Assembly: GCA_001772005.1 (NCBI GenBank) | Contig: MERI01000255.1 | Span: 1-40,778 of the forward strand | Direction of reading: 5' to 3' | From: Betaproteobacteria bacterium RIFCSPLOWO2_12_FULL_62_58 | GTDB lineage: Bacteria; Pseudomonadota; Gammaproteobacteria; Burkholderiales; SG8-41 | DNA: 40,778 bases | Part shown: piece by piece, positions 22,589 through 29,760 of the stretch | How positions within the stretch are numbered: position 1 is the first letter of the stretch | How the letters are laid out: each line of letters begins with the position of its first letter | Translations under genes and position numbers: made by a program | Notes under the pieces: generated by a model | Database searches by the model: none | What the model saw: only the letters and a program-made list of their open reading frames with translations | Told to the model about the DNA's origin: nothing

Positions 22589-24111
22589 GCCTGTACCAGA
22601 TAGTTTCGCATCATGCCCATGTCCTCGTGTTCCAGGATGTGGCAGTGATATAGATAAAGCCCTGTATAGTCGGTGAACTTCATGAGCAGTTTAACCCGTT
22701 CCCCGGGCATGACCAGCACGACGTCTTTCCAGCCCTCGTCGATAAATCCCGCCCCGAGCGTCTCGTAGGCACCGGCGAAGCGAGGATCGGCTTTCCTTTG
22801 CACAACCTGAAACTGAAGGTTATGGACGTGAATGGGGTGCGCCATCATCATCATGCTTGCGTCGTTCGCAAGCTCCCAAACTTCGAGCGTGTTCAGCTTG
22901 ACGATCTCGTTTTCCGCCACTTCATCCATTTTGTCGAACCTGCGGCCGTTGAGACTGACTTGCCCCATTCCCATTGCGGGGCTGAACGTGCGCGGCGAAA
23001 TACGGTTCACCGCATCTTCCAGTCGATAACGTGAAATATTGGAAAGCTTCGCCGGCAAGGCACGCGGTTTCGCGAGCTTGCGATCCACGCGAACCCTGAG
23101 CACCGGGAAGGCGCTGCCGTTGGCCATGGCCGAACCTCCCATCATGCTCATCCCGGCGTTGAAAGGCAGGCTGCGCAGCGTGATCTGGTCACCGACACTA
23201 CGGTCGCTGAAGTCCATCCATAATTCCACGCGCTCCGCGGGAGCGAGGGTCACATACGGGCGCTGAAGCGGCCTTTCCAGCAGTCCGCCGTCGTTGCCGA
23301 TGACGGTTAACGGCCTGCCATCATCCCAGGCCAGTTTGTAGATGCGGGAATTGGACCCGTTCAGCAGCCGAACTCGGTAGGCGGTGGTGCCCACCGGCTG
23401 TACGAAATCCGCCTGCCCGTTGATGAGGACCCGGTCGCCAAGAAAGCCCTGCATCCGTTCCATCATGTTCCGGGCGTAGACGAGCTGATTGTTGCGGTCG
23501 AACAGGCGGTCTTGCAGCACCCACGCCAAATCGAACTCGGCGGAGGGGAGGGCGGCCGCTTTTTCTTCGTCGTCGCTCACGATGAAAAGCCCTGCCAGCC
23601 CGCGGTACACCTGTTCACCGGTGCGGCCATGCGGGTGCGGGTGGAACCAATAGGTGCCGGCCCGGTTATCTACCCGGAATTCGTAGACGAAGCGTTGGCC
23701 GGGGCGGATTGCGTACATAGGGTGCCCATCCATCCTGTGCGGAAGGTGCAGGCCGTGCCAGTGGACGATGCTGTCTTCGTCGAGATGGTTGGCGAAGTGA
23801 ATGCGCAGTTTCTGTCCATTACGGACATGGATCACAGGCAGCGCGCTGCCCGGCAGCATTTGAAACGAAGATGGGTCTCCTCTGACGGCTTTCCCTTTGA
23901 ACTGCCACACGTGGGTCGTCGCGCCTGAAAGCAGGGGCAACTCGCCCGGGGCCGCCGCAAGTTCGATTTCGACATCCGGCTTGAAATCCGGGGTGGCCTC
24001 TGATGCCGCGCGGTGTGCCATCTCTGCTGAGAACGCAGGCTTTCCGGCTGCGAGCAGCGCGCCGCCTGCGGCGATCGTTTGTATGAATGTTCTCCGGTCA
24101 ACGTTGAACAT
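22585..24111 (-). CDS. Tat-exported multicopper oxidase
   Basis: 508 aa. A twin-arginine signal (DRRTFIQTIAAGGALLAAG) targets a folded protein to the periplasm. The four copper motifs are present in order: HWHGLHLPH, WFHPHPHGRTGEQVYRGLAG, HPIHVHNLQFQ and HCHILEHEDMGMM. Type 1, 2 and 3 copper sites are therefore complete. Substrate possibilities include Cu(I), phenols or Mn(II); neighbours favour a metal-protection role. The start at 24111 is placed for the Tat signal; an ATG four codons earlier directly abuts the purine-rich site. It is downstream of the exported methyltransferase gene by 40 bp. Confidence 0.92.
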   Translation of the reverse strand: MFNVDRRTFIQTIAAGGALLAAGKPAFSAEMAHRAASEATPDFKPDVEIELAAAPGELPLLSGATTHVWQFKGKAVRGDPSSFQMLPGSALPVIHVRNGQKLRIHFANHLDEDSIVHWHGLHLPHRMDGHPMYAIRPGQRFVYEFRVDNRAGTYWFHPHPHGRTGEQVYRGLAGLFIVSDDEEKAAALPSAEFDLAWVLQDRLFDRNNQLVYARNMMERMQGFLGDRVLINGQADFVQPVGTTAYRVRLLNGSNSRIYKLAWDDGRPLTVIGNDGGLLERPLQRPYVTLAPAERVELWMDFSDRSVGDQITLRSLPFNAGMSMMGGSAMANGSAFPVLRVRVDRKLAKPRALPAKLSNISRYRLEDAVNRISPRTFSPAMGMGQVSLNGRRFDKMDEVAENEIVKLNTLEVWELANDASMMMMAHPIHVHNLQFQVVQRKADPRFAGAYETLGAGFIDEGWKDVVLVMPGERVKLLMKFTDYTGLYLYHCHILEHEDMGMMRNYLVQA

Positions 24112-24151
24112 GCTTCTTACCATCCTCTTTTGATCGATATCACTTACAGGC

Positions 24152-24823
24152 TCACGACTTGGCTGGCCGGAAAACCAGGAAATACTGGTTCGGCAGGAAG
24201 GCGTGCTCCTGGGCAAGCGTGTAGCCGGCGGTCTTGAGTTCGGATTTCACGCGGTCCGGCGCGATGCGCGCGCTCTTCGGCGGACCATCCGGCGAGTCCA
24301 TGCGAAAATCAATGATCGCGATGCGGCCGCCGGGTTTGAGTGAAGCGCGGAGTTTCTGGAAATAGCGCTCGCGGTTGTCGATGTGGTGGAACACGTCCAC
24401 CAGGAGGATCAGATCCACCTTCTCGGGAAGACGCGGATCGTCGGGCGCTCCGGCTACCGAGGTAATGTTGGTCAGTCTTTCACGCTTCGCGCGCTCGGCG
24501 AGGTACTTCACCATGTCGGGTTCGGTGTCAACGCCATAAACGCGTCCTTTCGGCACCATGTGCGCGAACCGCACCGAAAAATAGCCGGTGCCCGAGCCGA
24601 TGTCCGCGATGACCGCATCGGGCTTGAGCGCCAGCGCCTGAATGACTTCATGGGGCTTTTGCCACGCGTCGCGCTTCGGATCATCGAAGACCTGCGCCCA
24701 TTCTTCCGCGCCGCCGAAGCTGTGTTGATGAGTGCTGGGGGATTGCGCTACCGCAGTCCCTGCCAGCAATCCGGTCCAACCCAATAGAACGAATACCGCT
24801 GTGAGTAATGAGGTTCGAATCAT
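24152..24823 (-). CDS. Class I SAM-dependent methyltransferase with a signal peptide
   Basis: 223 aa. The Rossmann methyltransferase core is clear: motif I VIADIGSGTGYFSVRFA, the acidic VYGVDTEPDM, LILLVDVFHHIDNRERYF, and LKPGGRIAIIDFRMDSP. What is odd is the N-terminus MIRTSLLTAVFVLLGWTGLLAGTAVAQ, a convincing Sec signal peptide with cleavage after AVA. SAM is cytoplasmic, so an exported methyltransferase has no obvious cofactor supply. It lies between a Met/Gly/His-rich exported protein and a Tat-exported multicopper oxidase. No arsenite-binding cysteines of ArsM type are seen. The start follows an AT-rich stretch without a strong Shine-Dalgarno, but alternative internal starts would cut into the leader. 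Confidence 0.85.
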   Translation of the reverse strand: MIRTSLLTAVFVLLGWTGLLAGTAVAQSPSTHQHSFGGAEEWAQVFDDPKRDAWQKPHEVIQALALKPDAVIADIGSGTGYFSVRFAHMVPKGRVYGVDTEPDMVKYLAERAKRERLTNITSVAGAPDDPRLPEKVDLILLVDVFHHIDNRERYFQKLRASLKPGGRIAIIDFRMDSPDGPPKSARIAPDRVKSELKTAGYTLAQEHAFLPNQYFLVFRPAKS

Positions 24824-24857
24824 TTTTTGCCCTATGCGATTTTGTTAACGGCAATAC

Positions 24858-24877
24858 GGGGCGGGTTGCCCCGCCCC
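24858..24877 (-). terminator. GC-rich hairpin after paralogue 3
   Basis: On the minus strand GGGGCGGGGCAACCCGCCCC: the same 8-bp stem as the hairpin at 3340-3359, with loop GCAA instead of GAAA. It lies 9 bp after the stop of the Met/Gly/His-rich gene and before the methyltransferase gene. It probably reduces read-through rather than fully isolating the next genes. Confidence 0.55.
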
Positions 24878-24885
24878 TCGTGAGG

Positions 24886-25188
24886 TTAATGACTACGGCT
24901 TTGGGTGGGTTGCGCGGTGTGCTGCGCGGCCATCGGACAGTTGCCTGCCATCGGGCCCGTGTTCGTGCCACCTTGGTGTCCAGCACCCATTGCGCCCTTG
25001 TGTCCGGGGCCCTTGCCGCTTTGGTGTCCCGGTCCCGTCTGGCCCTGATGCTCCGCACCCGCAGAACCCATCATGCCGGGTCCCATGCCGCCACCCATGG
25101 CACCGGGGTGCGCGTGCGCGTTTGCGACGCCCAAACCGAGGCCCATGGAAGCGACGATGCCGATAACAACTCTGTGCGACTTTTCCAT
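24886..25188 (-). CDS. Met/Gly/His-rich exported protein (paralogue 3)
   Basis: 100 aa. Signal peptide MEKSHRVVIGIVASMGLGLGVANAHA is closely related to those of the genes at 2871 and 3396. The mature part is low-complexity: GAMGGGMGPGMMG, then His-rich GEHQGQTGPGHQSGKGPGHKG-like repeats, then a single Cys in GNCPMAAQH. Such composition suggests soft-metal binding. GGAGACAG precedes the ATG. The CpxR-like 15-mer lies 168 bp upstream, and TGACAT/TTTAATCG elements are at the same offsets as for paralogue 1. It heads the group with the methyltransferase and multicopper oxidase. Confidence 0.82.
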   Translation of the reverse strand: MEKSHRVVIGIVASMGLGLGVANAHAHPGAMGGGMGPGMMGSAGAEHQGQTGPGHQSGKGPGHKGAMGAGHQGGTNTGPMAGNCPMAAQHTAQPTQSRSH

Positions 25189-25278
25189 ACTCTGTCTCCG
25201 TCAAAAGGTTGGAATGGTTTATGCCTCCTCCGTCATTCGCGCTCACTTGCGTACCGCGAAGCGCGGATTGTGGCCAAG

Positions 25279-25371
25279 CGATTAAAGCACGCTATCGCAA
25301 ATTAGCAATGTCAGAAATGGCAAATTTTGTATCGCAGGTTATCGAGAGGGCAAGTTGTTACACTGCGTTAC
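25279..25371 (-). promoter_or_regulatory. CpxR/RstA-like box (copy 2) and conserved promoter region
   Basis: Box at 25357-25371, minus strand GTAACGCAGTGTAAC, identical to 2688-2702. Downstream on the same strand are GCGATACAAAA, TGACAT and TTTAATCG (25279-25286), with the last two again 21 bp apart. The distance from box to start codon is the same as in copy 1, so the whole promoter is a duplicated or conserved module. Confidence 0.6.
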
Positions 25372-25494
25372 AAAATTCCTGGATGATCCCGCACGGTTTT
25401 GGGCGCTGCAATCCCTTGCTTTATAATTGCCGGCAGGCCCGCGCCCGGCACACGACCAACACGCCCGCATCGACATTACAGCGAAAGAGATTCG

Positions 25495-26340
25495 ATGACC
25501 AGATTCGAAGGCACCGACACCTACATTGCCACCGATGACCTGATGCTGGCGGTAAACGCCGCGATCACGCTCGAGCGGCCGCTCCTGATCAAAGGCGAGC
25601 CGGGCACCGGAAAGACCATGCTGGCGATCGAGGTTGCAAAAGCCTTGCACCGCCCGCTCCATGAGTGGCACATCAAGTCCACCATGAAAGCCCAACACGG
25701 GCTTTACGAGTACGACGCGGTGTCGCGCCTGCGCGATTCCCAACTGGGCGACCCCAAGGTGCACGATATCAGGAACTACATCGTGCAGGGCATGCTGTGG
25801 AATGCGTTCGTGGCTGAGACGCCGGCGGTGCTGCTGATCGATGAGGTGGACAAGGCGGACATCGAATTCCCGAATGACCTCTTGCGCGAACTCGACCGCA
25901 TGGAGTTTTACGTCTACGAAACGCAGCAGCTCGTCAAGGCGAGGCACCGTCCGCTGGTGGTCATCACCAGCAACAACGAAAAGGAACTGCCCGACGCGTT
26001 TCTGCGTCGTTGTTTCTTCCACTACATCCGCTTTCCGGATCACGAAACGATGGAGAAGATCGTCCGCGTGCACTTCCCCGACATCAAAAGGCAGCTGCTC
26101 AGGCAGGCGCTGGAAGCATTCTTCGAGATCCGCGAGGTGCCGGGGCTCAAGAAAAAGCCCTCGACTTCAGAGCTGCTCGATTGGCTGAAACTCCTGATGG
26201 CCGAGGATATCCCGCCGGAGGCGCTCCATAGCCAGGACAGCCACAAGATCATCCCGCCGCTTCACGGCGCGCTATTGAAGAACGAGCAGGACGTGCACTT
26301 GTTCGAGCGGGTGGTATTCATGTCACGGCGGAAAAGCTGA
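25495..26340 (+). CDS. MoxR-family AAA+ ATPase
   Basis: 281 aa. Walker A GEPGTGKT (about residue 38), Walker B AVLLIDEVDKAD, sensor 1 PLVVITSNNEKELPDAFLRRCFFHYI with the arginine finger, and the MoxR-type lid in the C-terminal third. MoxR ATPases remodel or insert metal cofactors together with VWA proteins. The matching VWA gene is not next door but at 27535, separated by two genes. The ATG at 25495 follows CGAAAGAGATTCG. The leader region upstream holds the divergent CpxR-like box. Confidence 0.92.
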   Translation: MTRFEGTDTYIATDDLMLAVNAAITLERPLLIKGEPGTGKTMLAIEVAKALHRPLHEWHIKSTMKAQHGLYEYDAVSRLRDSQLGDPKVHDIRNYIVQGMLWNAFVAETPAVLLIDEVDKADIEFPNDLLRELDRMEFYVYETQQLVKARHRPLVVITSNNEKELPDAFLRRCFFHYIRFPDHETMEKIVRVHFPDIKRQLLRQALEAFFEIREVPGLKKKPSTSELLDWLKLLMAEDIPPEALHSQDSHKIIPPLHGALLKNEQDVHLFERVVFMSRRKS

Positions 26341-26382
26341 TTGAACCGCCAGGGCGCCGGTGTCGGCAAGGAAAGCAGGCGT

Positions 26383-26922
26383 ATGCCAAAACGGTCACGC
26401 GGATTCCCGCCAGTGGTGGACGAAAACGTGACGACCCTGATACTGGGAAGCTTTCCGAGCGCCGCGTCATTGCAGAAAGGGCAGTATTACGGCCATCCTC
26501 ACAACCAATTCTGGAAGCTGGTGGGGCGCGTAATCGAGGTCCCGCTTCATGAAATGCACTATGAAGGGAAACTCAGAACGCTGCTTGCACGCCATGTCGG
26601 GCTGTGGGACATCATCGACAGGTGTGAGCGCGCCGGCAGTCTGGACAGCAATATCCGCAACCCCCGGCACAATGAATTCGAACACGTGAAACGCATCGCC
26701 CGGCGCCTGCGCCGAATCTGCTTTAACGGCAAAACCGCGGCCAAGCTGGAGTCGCTGTTTGCCGCGTGGGGCTACGAAACCGTGGTACTGCCGTCATCAA
26801 GTCCCGCGAATACGCTCGCTTTCGAGGTGAAGCTCGACGCGTGGCGCCAAATCATGCCGCCCGATCGCTCTGCGCGCGGCACCCGCTCTGCGCCCGATTA
26901 TTGCGGTCACGCCGGACGCTGA
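26383..26922 (+). CDS. DNA-deoxyinosine (hypoxanthine) glycosylase, UDG family 6 type
   Basis: 179 aa from the ATG at 26383 (GGAAAGCAG ahead). Uracil-DNA-glycosylase superfamily motifs: LILGSFPSAASLQKGQYYGHPHNQFW near the N-terminus (the GSFPS loop and N-Q-F-W), and VVLPSSSPAN towards the end. This branch removes hypoxanthine (deaminated adenine) from DNA. It begins 42 bp after moxR and may be carried on the same transcript, although it has no obvious connection to MoxR-VWA function. A TTG start at 26341 is possible but less likely. Confidence 0.85.
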   Translation: MPKRSRGFPPVVDENVTTLILGSFPSAASLQKGQYYGHPHNQFWKLVGRVIEVPLHEMHYEGKLRTLLARHVGLWDIIDRCERAGSLDSNIRNPRHNEFEHVKRIARRLRRICFNGKTAAKLESLFAAWGYETVVLPSSSPANTLAFEVKLDAWRQIMPPDRSARGTRSAPDYCGHAGR

Positions 26923-26959
26923 TGCGAAACAGCCGCGAGCCGCTTAGTGGCGACTGCCG

Positions 26960-27262
26960 TTACCAACGCCGGTGAGCTCTGATAACGACCCTGGGGGCGT
27001 AATAAGCCGGCGCGTAATAGGCCCGGCGCGGCGCGTAGTAGTAGGCGCGAGGCGCGTAGTAGTAGGGCCGAGGCGCATAGTATGCGGGAGCCGGGTAGTA
27101 ATACGGATCGTAATACGCTGCCCGGGGCGCCACGTAGACCGGCGCCGGCGCGATAGGCACGCCGAGGGCAAGACCAAAGCTCACGCCGCCATGCGCGGCC
27201 GCAGTACCGCTCGCCGCCGCGAGCACGACACCCGCCAACAACACCTTCAGATGCTTAAACAT
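26960..27262 (-). CDS. Exported Tyr/Pro/Ala-rich repeat protein
   Basis: 100 aa. Signal peptide MFKHLKVLLAGVVLAAASGTAAAHG, then a low-complexity region of near-repeats such as YYAPRPYYYAPRAYYYAPRR, ending in IRAHRRW. Tyrosine makes up a large share of the mature part. Strong Shine-Dalgarno AAGGAGG. Such proteins are common in betaproteobacteria but their role is unknown; cell-surface, metal-binding or amyloid-like behaviour are possibilities only. It is convergent with the glycosylase gene and divergent from the VWA gene; the CpxR-like site at 27373-27397 lies between. Confidence 0.75.
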   Translation of the reverse strand: MFKHLKVLLAGVVLAAASGTAAAHGGVSFGLALGVPIAPAPVYVAPRAAYYDPYYYPAPAYYAPRPYYYAPRAYYYAPRRAYYAPAYYAPRVVIRAHRRW

Positions 27263-27372
27263 ACCAACCTCCTTATAGTCACCGGCACCCTCGCCGTTGC
27301 CGTCAAGCCGCGGCCGACGAGGTATTTCGCTCCTAACTGCTTGCATGATCATGGAAATCGGCCTAAAAATCC

Positions 27373-27397
27373 GTCACAAATTGTAACGATACGTAAC
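27373..27397 (+). promoter_or_regulatory. CpxR/RstA-like triple direct repeat (copy 3)
   Basis: GTCAC-N5-GTAAC-N5-GTAAC, three half-sites at 10-bp intervals, in the 272-bp gap between the Tyr-rich gene (minus) and the VWA gene (plus). Orientation matches the VWA gene, about 138 bp upstream of its start, but control of the divergent exported protein is equally likely. Confidence 0.45.
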
Positions 27398-27534
27398 CGG
27401 CGCACACCAGGATTGGTGACGCATGTAATTGATTTTTATGGCTCTGCCTTGATATCTTACGGTTCGGCCGAGCGCGTCTCGTTACGCAATCGTCACCGTT
27501 CTGCCGATGCCACCGCAACGAGGGATGCCGCACA

Positions 27535-28716
27535 GTGTTGATCGAGTTCTTCTTGAAGCTCAAAGAAGGCGGGGTCCCGGTTTCGATCAGGGAGTTCTTG
27601 ACCCTGATCGAGGCACTGGAAAAGCGCGTCATTTTCGGCAGCTTCGACGACTTCTACTATCTCGCGCGCACCTGTCTCGTGAAAGACGAGAAATACTTCG
27701 ACCGCTACGACCGGGTGTTCGCCGCCTACTATAAGGGCATCATCGAGGTCGAGGGGGCGGTCGCGATCATTCCCGAGGAGTGGTTGAAGAAGCTCGCCGA
27801 AAAGCACCTCACCGAGGAAGAGAAGAAGCTGATCGAGGTACTCGGCGGCTGGGACAAGCTGATGGAGACGCTGAAGAAGCGGCTCGAGGAGCAGAAGGGC
27901 AGACACCAGGGCGGGGGCAAGTGGATCGGCACCGCGGGAACTTCACCGTTCGGCGCCTACGGTTACAACCCCGAGGGTGTGCGCATCGGACAGAACGAGT
28001 CGCGCCACCGTCGGGCGCTCAAGTTATGGGACAAGCGCGAGTACAAGAACCTCGACGACTCAGTTGAAATCGGCACGCGCAATATCAAGGTCGCGTTGCG
28101 CCGGCTGCGCAAGTTTGCCCGCGTCGGGTCGCCGGAAGAACTCGATCTCGACGATACCATCCGCTCAACCGCCAAGAACGCCGGCTGGCTCGATCTCAAG
28201 ATGGTGCCGGAGCGGCACAACGCGGTGAAGGTGCTGCTGTTTCTCGACATCGGCGGCTCGATGGACGATTACATCCGCGTTTGCGAGCAGTTGTTTTCTG
28301 CGGCGCGCGTGGAGTTCAAGCACCTCGAATACTTCTACTTCCACAATTTCCTCTACGAGCGGGTGTGGAAGGATAACCATCGGCGAGCGACCGAGCGGGT
28401 TTCCACCTGGGCCGTGATGCACACCTATCCGCACGACTACAAAGTGATCTTCGTCGGCGATGCGACCATGAGCCCGTACGAGATCGTCTACCCCGGGGGG
28501 AGTGTCGAGCACACCAACGAAGAAGCGGGCGCCGTGTGGATGCAGCGCCTGCTGGCCGTCTACCACAACGCGATCTGGCTCAATCCCCAGCCCCGGGCGG
28601 TGTGGGACTACCACGAGTCAATTCGCATTACCCGCGAGTTGCTGGGCGAGCGTATGTTTCCGCTCACCATTGAGGGGCTTGACCGCGGAATGAGATTTTT
28701 GAGCAAATCTCATTAA
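27535..28716 (+). CDS. VWA-domain (CoxE-like) protein
   Basis: 393 aa. The N-terminal part is helical (FFLKLKEGGVPVSIREFLTLIEAL, then a long Lys/Glu-rich helix around residues 80-120). The C-terminal von Willebrand A domain begins near residue 225 with LLFLDIGGSMDD, the MIDAS metal site DxGxS, and continues with VIFVGDATMSPYEI. This is the partner type that works with MoxR ATPases in cofactor insertion or complex maturation, as in CoxE/CoxD. GTG start at 27535; a TTG directly follows as alternative. Two hairpins lie at its end. Confidence 0.88.
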   Translation: MLIEFFLKLKEGGVPVSIREFLTLIEALEKRVIFGSFDDFYYLARTCLVKDEKYFDRYDRVFAAYYKGIIEVEGAVAIIPEEWLKKLAEKHLTEEEKKLIEVLGGWDKLMETLKKRLEEQKGRHQGGGKWIGTAGTSPFGAYGYNPEGVRIGQNESRHRRALKLWDKREYKNLDDSVEIGTRNIKVALRRLRKFARVGSPEELDLDDTIRSTAKNAGWLDLKMVPERHNAVKVLLFLDIGGSMDDYIRVCEQLFSAARVEFKHLEYFYFHNFLYERVWKDNHRRATERVSTWAVMHTYPHDYKVIFVGDATMSPYEIVYPGGSVEHTNEEAGAVWMQRLLAVYHNAIWLNPQPRAVWDYHESIRITRELLGERMFPLTIEGLDRGMRFLSKSH

Positions 28717-28741
28717 ATGCGCCTCGCGAGCAAGGCGCATT
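28689..28741 (+). terminator. Two tandem hairpins at the end of the VWA gene
   Basis: Hairpin 1: AATGAGATTT / AAATCTCATT (28689-28714), a perfect 10-bp stem that overlaps the last codons and stop. Hairpin 2: AATGCGCC / GGCGCATT (28716-28741) follows immediately. Stem 1 is AT-rich, and the loops are 6 and 10 bases. Likely a transcription end, though neither has a classical U-tract. Confidence 0.55.
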
Positions 28742-28791
28742 GAGAGGCATGACGCCGAATCGGTGACTCGTGGCGGGTGAACTCGTCTTGA

Positions 28792-29007
28792 TTTCGCGGC
28801 GGTCACCGTGGCGCCGGACTGGGGCGCGAGCTGGCCGACATCGCGATCGGGTTTGCGCGCGGCGCGGGCTACCACCGCATGGTTCTCAATACGCTGCCAG
28901 GCATGAAGGCGGCGCGCGCGCTTTACGCGTCGCTAGGGTTCACCGCTTGCCCGCCGTATTACGACAACAGCTGCGCCGGGAGCGACTATTTCGAACTCAA
29001 GCTCTAG
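28792..29007 (+). pseudogene. C-terminal remnant of a GNAT acetyltransferase
   Basis: One frame reads GHRGAGLGRELADIAIGFAR (motif A, the acetyl-CoA loop RGxGxG), then TLPGMKAARALYASLGF (motif B), ending YDNSCAGSDYFELKL and TAG at 29007. This is the second half of a GNAT-family protein. The first half is missing; an in-frame stop lies just upstream at 28789. Truncation rather than a simple frameshift is likely, since no matching N-terminal sequence was seen upstream. Confidence 0.65.
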
Positions 29008-29046
29008 TGTCCTGCGTCGTTAATTCGTCGCACGATTAGACGTAGG

Positions 29047-29113
29047 TCGGGGTACGCGCAGCGTTCCCCGACGTCCACTTGGCGTCAGGTAGCCGCCGAT
29101 GCGGCAACCTGAC
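29047..29113. repeat. Tandem imperfect palindromes, REP-like
   Basis: Stem 1: TCGGGG / CCCCGA (29047-29071) within a GTAGGTCGGGG...GCGCAGCG...CCCCGACGT context, a form seen in dispersed proteobacterial repeats. Stem 2: GTCAGGTAGCCGC / GCGGCAACCTGAC (29084-29113) with a 4-base loop and one mismatch. No gene is visible in 29008-29181. Confidence 0.55.
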
Positions 29114-29181
29114 CTACACCTTCTCGACACGAGCGGCTCCAAGGATTCTGCATCGAAATAATGACTCAGGACTGGGTCCTC

Positions 29182-29610
29182 TTAAACGCCCACACTTCGA
29201 GCTTTCTCCAGAACCTTGGTGTTGAACTTCGCAGCGTCGATCACGAAACGCTCATGCGTACCCTCCGCGATCTTGTCGATGCCGTCGTGCGCCGACAGGG
29301 AAAAGGTCAGCTTGTGGCCTTCGACCTTGTCGAGCCTGACCTCGACGGTGACAGTGAAGCCCGGTGGGGTCGCCGCGAGATGAGAGAAGTTGACGCGGGT
29401 GCCGAGCGACTGTTCGCGCGGCCAGTCGAGATGCGCTCGAAGGGCTTCGATGCAAGCCCATTCCATCAGGCCGACCATGAATCCCGTCGCGAGCACCTGC
29501 GGCATGACCTGAAACATCTCCGACTCGGGATACAGATGCGGGACGGTCTTGGTGGATGGAATCTTGAACTTGAACTGGGAGGTCAGGCCGGGCTTGAGCG
29601 TGTCTTTCAT
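29182..29610 (-). CDS. FlK-like (fluoroacetyl-CoA) thioesterase family protein
   Basis: 142 aa, single hot-dog domain. Segments matching the family: LYPESEMFQVMPQVLATGFMV (Thr), LMEWACIEAL (Glu), and TRVNFSHLAATPPG (His), giving the Thr-Glu-His set used by FlK thioesterases. HDGIDKIAEGTHERFVID closes the domain. It probably hydrolyses a short acyl-CoA; the natural substrate is unknown. ATG at 29610 is preferred for family length; an ATG ten codons earlier lacks ribosome-site support. Confidence 0.88.
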   Translation of the reverse strand: MKDTLKPGLTSQFKFKIPSTKTVPHLYPESEMFQVMPQVLATGFMVGLMEWACIEALRAHLDWPREQSLGTRVNFSHLAATPPGFTVTVEVRLDKVEGHKLTFSLSAHDGIDKIAEGTHERFVIDAAKFNTKVLEKARSVGV

Positions 29611-29660
29611 ATTATTGAGCCTTGCATAAATGGATGACAATCCATTTGTGCCTCGAATCT

Positions 29661-29683
29661 CCCTTCTCCGCTCGGGAGAAGGG
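29661..29683. repeat. REP-like palindrome
   Basis: CCCTTCTCC / GGAGAAGGG around GCTCG, followed by GTCGGGGATGAGGG. This is a widespread type of dispersed repeat (C-rich stem plus a 'GGGGATGAGGG' tail). It sits between two minus-strand genes and may act as a weak transcription end for the Ada-like gene. Confidence 0.6.
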
Positions 29684-29760
29684 TCGGGGATGAGGGCTGA
29701 GCAACGTCATGCATTTTCGTAATGCTCAGTAAGCCTCGAGCGGTGAGCAGCGGTAGTGTA

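Noticed and set aside
24130..24143. FNR-like TTGATCGATATCAC near the multicopper oxidase start
   Set aside because: It is centred only 25 bp from the chosen start codon, so an activated transcript would begin inside the gene; no -10 lies at the right distance on either strand.
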